64,000 nt of DNA from Eriocheir sinensis (Eukaryota; Arthropoda; Malacostraca; Decapoda; Varunidae), in the NCBI RefSeq assembly GCF_024679095.1, contig NC_066522.1:7756114-7820113 (forward strand). Reading direction: 5' to 3'. This document shows, one piece after another, positions 59,901 through 64,000 of this stretch (its first letter is position 1; each line of letters begins with the position of its first letter). The notes under the pieces are model-generated. The model saw only the letters and a list, made by a program, of their open reading frames with translations. It did not search any database and was not told the DNA's origin. The position numbers and the translations under genes were made by a program.

Positions 59901-60540
59901 ACACACTCCCTTTCAGCAAAATACACATGGTTTATGGCACACGTATATTCATGCTCTTGTAATTATCATTAGTATTGGCAGTAATGAACAATCTGAGGAC
60001 ATGCTGGCGGGAAATTGTTCGGGTTTCACAAAATTAACCAAACAATTCTTACACGTAAAAGTTGATGTTATGTCCTCACGAGAGCTGTAAACCAGTCAAA
60101 TACCTCATCAAACTGGCCTTTAATTAATGGAGACAATTGAAACTCTCCTTTAACTTTTTCCCATATTTTCAAAAATCAAATTCCTTCAGTTCCCAGAAAG
60201 GAATTACATAAGAACAAAGGCTTTGGATCCTTCACTAACCATAACATTACTCTGCTGGTATTCCCCATTCTCGTATAGTTTACCCGCACTACTTCTACCT
60301 TCACTGAATATATATTACCTCAGGCGCGTGAAGCCATGGGTGGGAGGCAACTCGAGTCCCTTCGGTAATCCTTCCCAGTGTGCTAGATGAAGGAGGCCCG
60401 ACACACAACCAACTGCTTGGTGCTTCTTCCCTGCCCGCTGGCCGCCGTGTGTCGCGTCTTGTACCCGCTGGAGACTGACAAGGCAAGGCACTCGACGACT
60501 GTCAGCCACGGCACCGGATGTGGGAGCTGGTGTGAGAGAA
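56385..60540 (-). CDS. Gene B: TRIM-like RING/B-box/coiled-coil protein with cyclophilin-like C-terminus
   Basis: CDS of three exons (59194-58943, 57944-57078, 56912-56385; 548 aa), all phase 0 with GT-AG introns; a non-coding first exon is proposed at about 60540-60319. RING C3HC4 at residues 7-55 (CGVC, CGHAFC, CPNC). B-box 2 at 91-123 with all ligands (C-x2-H-x7-C-x2-C-x4-C-x2-C-x4-H-x4-H). Coiled coil about 125-215. Acidic linker about 216-330. WP/WEDG module about 332-373. Cyclophilin-like domain about 384-545. Predicted cytosolic E3 ubiquitin ligase whose cyclophilin fold recognises a target. Catalytic Arg (FHR) is Gly (FHG), and the Trp121/His126 equivalents are absent, so isomerase activity is unlikely. 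Paralogue of gene A 37 kb away on the same strand. RING and B-box are in separate exons in both genes. An immune role is inference by analogy. Confidence 0.88.
57078..57944 (-). CDS. Gene B exon 3: B-box, coiled coil, linker, WP module
   Basis: Acceptor TTTTTCTTTCCAACAG, donor CTGCAG then GTACGT, 289 codons in phase 0. In gene A the same content is split over three exons. Confidence 0.9.
57945..58942. other. Gene B intron 2
   Basis: AT-rich intron of about 1 kb. A relic of the 3-bp-TSD MITE may lie at about 58070-58135 (CTTGACCCTGGTGGTGTCTT, AAGGGAACACTC). About 58440-58790 holds diverged direct repeats around TCAGATTTCCTGTCAGGGA / TCTGATTTCCTGTTCAAGGA. Confidence 0.6.
58943..59194 (-). CDS. 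Gene B exon 2: start and RING finger
   Basis: ATG at 59194 (GAGAAGATGGAGTGTGAG, purine at -3 and G at +4) lies 8 bases after an acceptor CCTTTCAAG. It ends AAGTCTGTG then GTGAGT. 84 codons: RING plus the helix LPPVFALLHLSENYKKSV. Confidence 0.88.
59250..59687 (+). mobile_element. 3-bp-TSD MITE in gene B intron 1, split by a TTAA MITE
   Basis: The left part is 59250-59291 (GTCGGTATTCTCAGACACTC), the right part 59510-59687 (GTCATGAGTGTTTTTTACCT, GAAGAAGGGTTAAACTAC, GGACCGAAATGTTTTAGAAT). The TTAA element sits in its TTAA site. Confidence 0.72.
59292..59509 (+). mobile_element. TTAA-flanked MITE with captured RT fragment, copy 3
   Basis: TTAA at 59292-59295 and 59506-59509. The right end GCAGCGGACGGGTTAA matches the family terminus. 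The left end lacks about 30 bp present in the copy at 7047. The RT piece reads KLQEWIKKWLLQFNEEKC, then YQ/HQYHMGNTPLSTTEAEKDLG after a small indel. Confidence 0.78.
59688..60000. repeat. Tandem duplication, ~155-bp unit
   Basis: TCTCTCGTTTGTACTCT starts at about 59692 and 59850. Both copies continue with ACACACTCC-TTTCAGC, ATACACATGG and CACGTATATT. It lies in gene B intron 1. Confidence 0.75.
60319..60540 (-). promoter_or_regulatory. Gene B putative 5' non-coding exon with uORF
   Basis: A GC-rich island on the minus strand ends in a donor (CGCGCCTGAG then GTAATA at 60318) compatible with the acceptor CCAGCCTTTCAAG at about 59203, just before the gene B ATG. No long coding frame starts with ATG. 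A 5-codon upstream ORF (ATGGCTTCACGCGCC then TGA, from 60337) could lower translation. The 5' limit is a guess; no TATA box is seen, as is usual for GC-rich promoters. Confidence 0.5.
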
Positions 60541-61473
<933 letters not shown>

Positions 61474-61570
61474 GTCACTGATGGGCTACGAACTTTCATG
61501 AACCTTCAACGTGTGCGTGCCACCATGCATTGTATGCTGTGTTACTCCACACACTACGGTTCACAAATAT

Positions 61571-61736
61571 CTCGCCTCAGTGGTGCAGTAGTTGGCGTTC
61601 CTAAATACGAATCCACGGGCCCAGGTTCGAATCCCAGCAGTGCGGTAACCCGGATGTCACCGGGTAGTAAAGGGTAGTTTACCACTACAGGCTTAAGGGC
61701 CAATGCAACGGAGGTGAGCACCGAGGCCACGCGCAG

Positions 61737-61737
<1 letters not shown>
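61571..61737 (+). mobile_element. tRNA-derived SINE
   Basis: A box TGGTGCAGTAGTTGG (61581-61595) and B box GGTTCGAATCC (61624-61634), about 42 bp apart as in tRNA genes. They are followed by a non-tRNA body (AACCCGGATGTCACCGGGTA, CACCGAGGCCACGCGCAGC) and an (AT)n tail. The head does not fold into an obvious complete tRNA, so it is a SINE and not a tRNA gene. Confidence 0.72.

Positions 61738-61819
<82 letters not shown>
61738..61819. repeat. (AT)n microsatellite
   Basis: About 80 bp of (AT)n between the SINE body and the poly-T of the following minus-strand LINE. Confidence 0.95.
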
Positions 61820-61834
<15 letters not shown>

Positions 61835-62310
61835 AAACAAAGGAGACAGCTCAAGGGCAACAAAAAGAATTAGTAAAAAAGCCCGCTACTCACCGCTCCC
61901 ACAACAGACAAAAGTAAAGAGTGGCCAAAAGAGAGGTCAATTTCGGGTGGAGAGGTGTCTTGATACACTCTTCTTGAAAGAGGTCAAGTCATAGGCAGGA
62001 GGAAATACAGAAGAAGGAAGGCTGTTCCAGAGTTTACCAGTGTAAGGGATGAAAGAGTGAAGATGCTGGTTAACTCTTACATAAGGGTTTTGGACAGAAT
62101 AGGGATGAGGTAGAGTAGAAAGTCGAGTGCAGCGGTGCCGCGGGAGGGGTGGATTGATTCAAAAGCTTTAGTCAGACAAGAAAGTAAAGCTATAGGATGG
62201 TAGTTTGAGGGATTGGAACGGCCACCCTTCTTAGGCATACTTCCAGCAGGAAGGAAAGGTAGATGTTGACAGGCAGAGGCGAAAGAGTTTGACCAGGCAG
62301 GGTGTGCCTG
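61819..62310 (-). mobile_element. Jockey-like LINE, internally deleted
   Basis: On the minus strand: AGSMPKKGGRSNPSNYHPIA followed by LLSCLTKAFESI (RT block 2, about 62290-62155). It jumps directly to a C-terminal tail, FIPYTGKLWNSLPSSVFPPA then LTSFKKSVSRHL (about 62065-61950), a 3' UTR, and poly-A (poly-T at 61819-61835). The catalytic RT core is missing. Its 3' end recurs at 10716, 43448-44150, 45215, 51105 and 51736. Confidence 0.78.
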
Positions 62311-62624
62311 GTCAAATAGCGTGTGGCCCCAACTTTACCTTTACAAATATATGTGATTATCCCTGTACAGACATACGATGGCTAAGCGACCTGTGCCATT
62401 TAGTGACAAAGGCGTAAGATTTCTTTATTTATCTGTAGCGTCTTTCGAACAGTAGAAATAATAGATTACCAATAAAAGTAGGTTGAGTAGAAAACAGATT
62501 AACAGTTGTAGGTAGGCCTGGGAGCTGTGGGCGGAGGCCCTGAATAAGACGAGTTCCGGTGGTGTGAGGCAGGAGGCGAGTATGGGATAACGGATACAGT
62601 TAACTTTGATTGATATGATACATA
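62311..62624. other. Non-coding
   Basis: No gene seen. Confidence 0.4.
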
Positions 62625-62856
62625 GGTTGGTATTGTTAGACGCTTTCGCCCATCAAGTCGACTATATTCAAAGACCAAAAAGGAAATTAGCTGGGTTCTC
62701 ATGAGTGGTATTTAAGGTTCACGGTACAGATCGAAGAAGGGTACGTGTCAAACTACCACCAGGGTCATAAAACTACTCCTGGAAATGCCGAAAACTCCCA
62801 CGAAAGCCCTATCAAATGTGTGTCCTTAGGCGCCGAAATGTTTAAGAATATGACCC
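62625..62856 (+). mobile_element. 3-bp-TSD MITE, well-preserved copy
   Basis: Starts GGTTGGTATTGTTAGACGCT, ends AATGTTTAAGAATATGACCC, flanked by ATA on both sides (62622-62624, 62857-62859). The interior matches 51253-51474 (CATAAAACTACTCCTGGAAA). Confidence 0.8.
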
Positions 62857-63198
62857 ATAGGATTTTTCTTCAAACTAAAACTTGTGATTTTGGGGGTGAC
62901 TGATTTTTTTGCAGTTCGGCAAATTTAGAACTACAGTGAACTTGAGTGTTATAATAATCCTTCTGAGTGAGATAACAGTTACAGTGGGTGGGTGTTGGTG
63001 TAATGGCCTGCGTATAGATGTAACAAGCTTCCAAACTCTCTGTAGCTGTGGCTGCTAAACAGACGCCTGACACGGAATTTCTTCGTTTTTTCATGAAATA
63101 ACCAAACTGAAATACATAAGTTGATAGTTCCCCTCATCAACACTGAGAACTATTTTTTTTTATACTAGCAATAATAAAGCATTGTTGGACGGTACAAA
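62857..63198. other. Non-coding
   Basis: No gene seen. Confidence 0.4.
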
Positions 63199-63205
63199 AC
63201 ACACA

Positions 63206-63284
<79 letters not shown>
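63199..63284. repeat. (AC)n microsatellite
   Basis: About 80 bp of (AC)n with one AAAC interruption at the left end. Confidence 0.95.
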
Positions 63285-63286
<2 letters not shown>

Positions 63287-64000
63287 TGGCTTCTCTCTGC
63301 CGAAAAGACTAATCTTCAGTTTAAGGCAAGTGGTGATAATCATAACACTGGTACATCTATTCTCAGGTTACAATTATCTCCAAACCTGACATCAGCACTT
63401 TGACCTCTGACCTTACCAGCTGGGGCGGTGCACAGAACAAAGGAAGGGTCAGCTGCGTAGCTTTTAAACACCTACAGGAGATCCTCAAATGGCTAATTTA
63501 TGTGAAAATAAAAGAACTTTCTTTAAGGGTGCATAGCAGATTTAGAAAACTCATTAAAATTTTCATTGTCGCGCTTGATAATTGTATGTAAAATTGGTGG
63601 AAAAGCAAACAAAATGAAAATGAAAACAAAATGAAAACAACAAAATGAAAGCAAGGAAAAACAACAACAAAATGAAAACAACAACAAAATGAAAACATGG
63701 AAAAACAACAAAATAAAAGCAAGGAAAAACAACAACAAAATGAAAACTAGGAAAAACAACAACAAAATGAAAACAACAACAATGAAAACAACAGCAAAAT
63801 GAAACAATGAAAAATGAAACAATGAAACTACAACAAAACAACAAAAACAAAAAAAACAAAAAATGAAAAACAAAGCAACAAACAGAAACAATGAAAACAA
63901 CAACAAAATGAAAACAACAACAATGAAAACAACAACAAAATAAAAACAAGGAATGATTGATTATGTGACCGTTCAGAATTTTTTTACTGGTGTCGAATAA
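63285..64000. repeat. A-rich (AAAATGAAAACAAC)n-type repeat
   Basis: From about 63605 to 63950, irregular units of AAAATGAAAACAAC, CAAGGAAAAACAAC and ACAACAACAAAATG. The minus strand gives Phe-rich open frames that are repeat artefacts. 63285-63600 is unique with no gene seen. Confidence 0.8.

Noticed and set aside
61571..61650. Functional tRNA gene at the A/B box pair
   Set aside because: Stem pairing is poor and the sequence runs into a SINE body and (AT)n tail.

Overview
The window looks like nuclear DNA of an arthropod, most likely a decapod crustacean. The reasons are very long (CT)n/(GA)n, (AC)n, (TAC)n and (AT)n microsatellites every few kb, many non-LTR retrotransposons and small inverted-repeat elements, short GC-rich exons in AT-rich introns, and GT-AG splice sites. 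Species assignment is inference. No bacterial, viral or CRISPR feature is seen.

Only two convincing host genes are present, both on the minus strand and both multi-exon. Gene B (CDS 59194 to 56385, with a likely non-coding first exon at about 60540 to 60319) and gene A (19469 to 12682) are paralogues. They share one domain order: C3HC4 RING finger, B-box zinc finger, helical/coiled-coil stretch, a short conserved beta-rich module, and a C-terminal cyclophilin-like domain. Exon phases agree throughout both models (548 aa for B, 864 aa for A). The order recalls the TRIM-cyclophilin fusions of some primates, but here introns interrupt the genes, there are two paralogues, and the cyclophilin domain has lost the residues needed for prolyl isomerase activity. 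This is the most interesting content of the window.

Layout: 0-12.6 kb holds a 5'-truncated CR1-like LINE (626-2118), foldback elements, a decayed tandem array (5.0-6.8 kb) and MITEs. 12.6-19.5 kb is gene A. 19.5-31 kb is repeat-dominated, with one isolated plus-strand exon candidate (20578-20730), a possible secreted Cys/Gly-rich ORF (23088-23447) and a 145-bp satellite. 31.2-37.04 kb holds two tandem-repeat blocks followed by a nearly full-length but decayed CR1-like element with an esterase domain, ending in (CT)n. 37.06-42.84 kb is a full-length I-group LINE with RNase H and 9-bp target duplications. 43-55 kb is tandem arrays and MITEs. 55.3-60.5 kb holds an orphan minus-strand exon and gene B. 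60.6-64 kb holds long microsatellites, a tRNA-derived SINE and an internally deleted Jockey-like LINE.

Three MITE families can be defined from copies inside the window: one of about 225 bp with 3-bp target duplications, one of about 187 bp with TGCCAGATT ends, and one of about 245 bp with TTAA ends that carries a captured piece of a reverse transcriptase gene.
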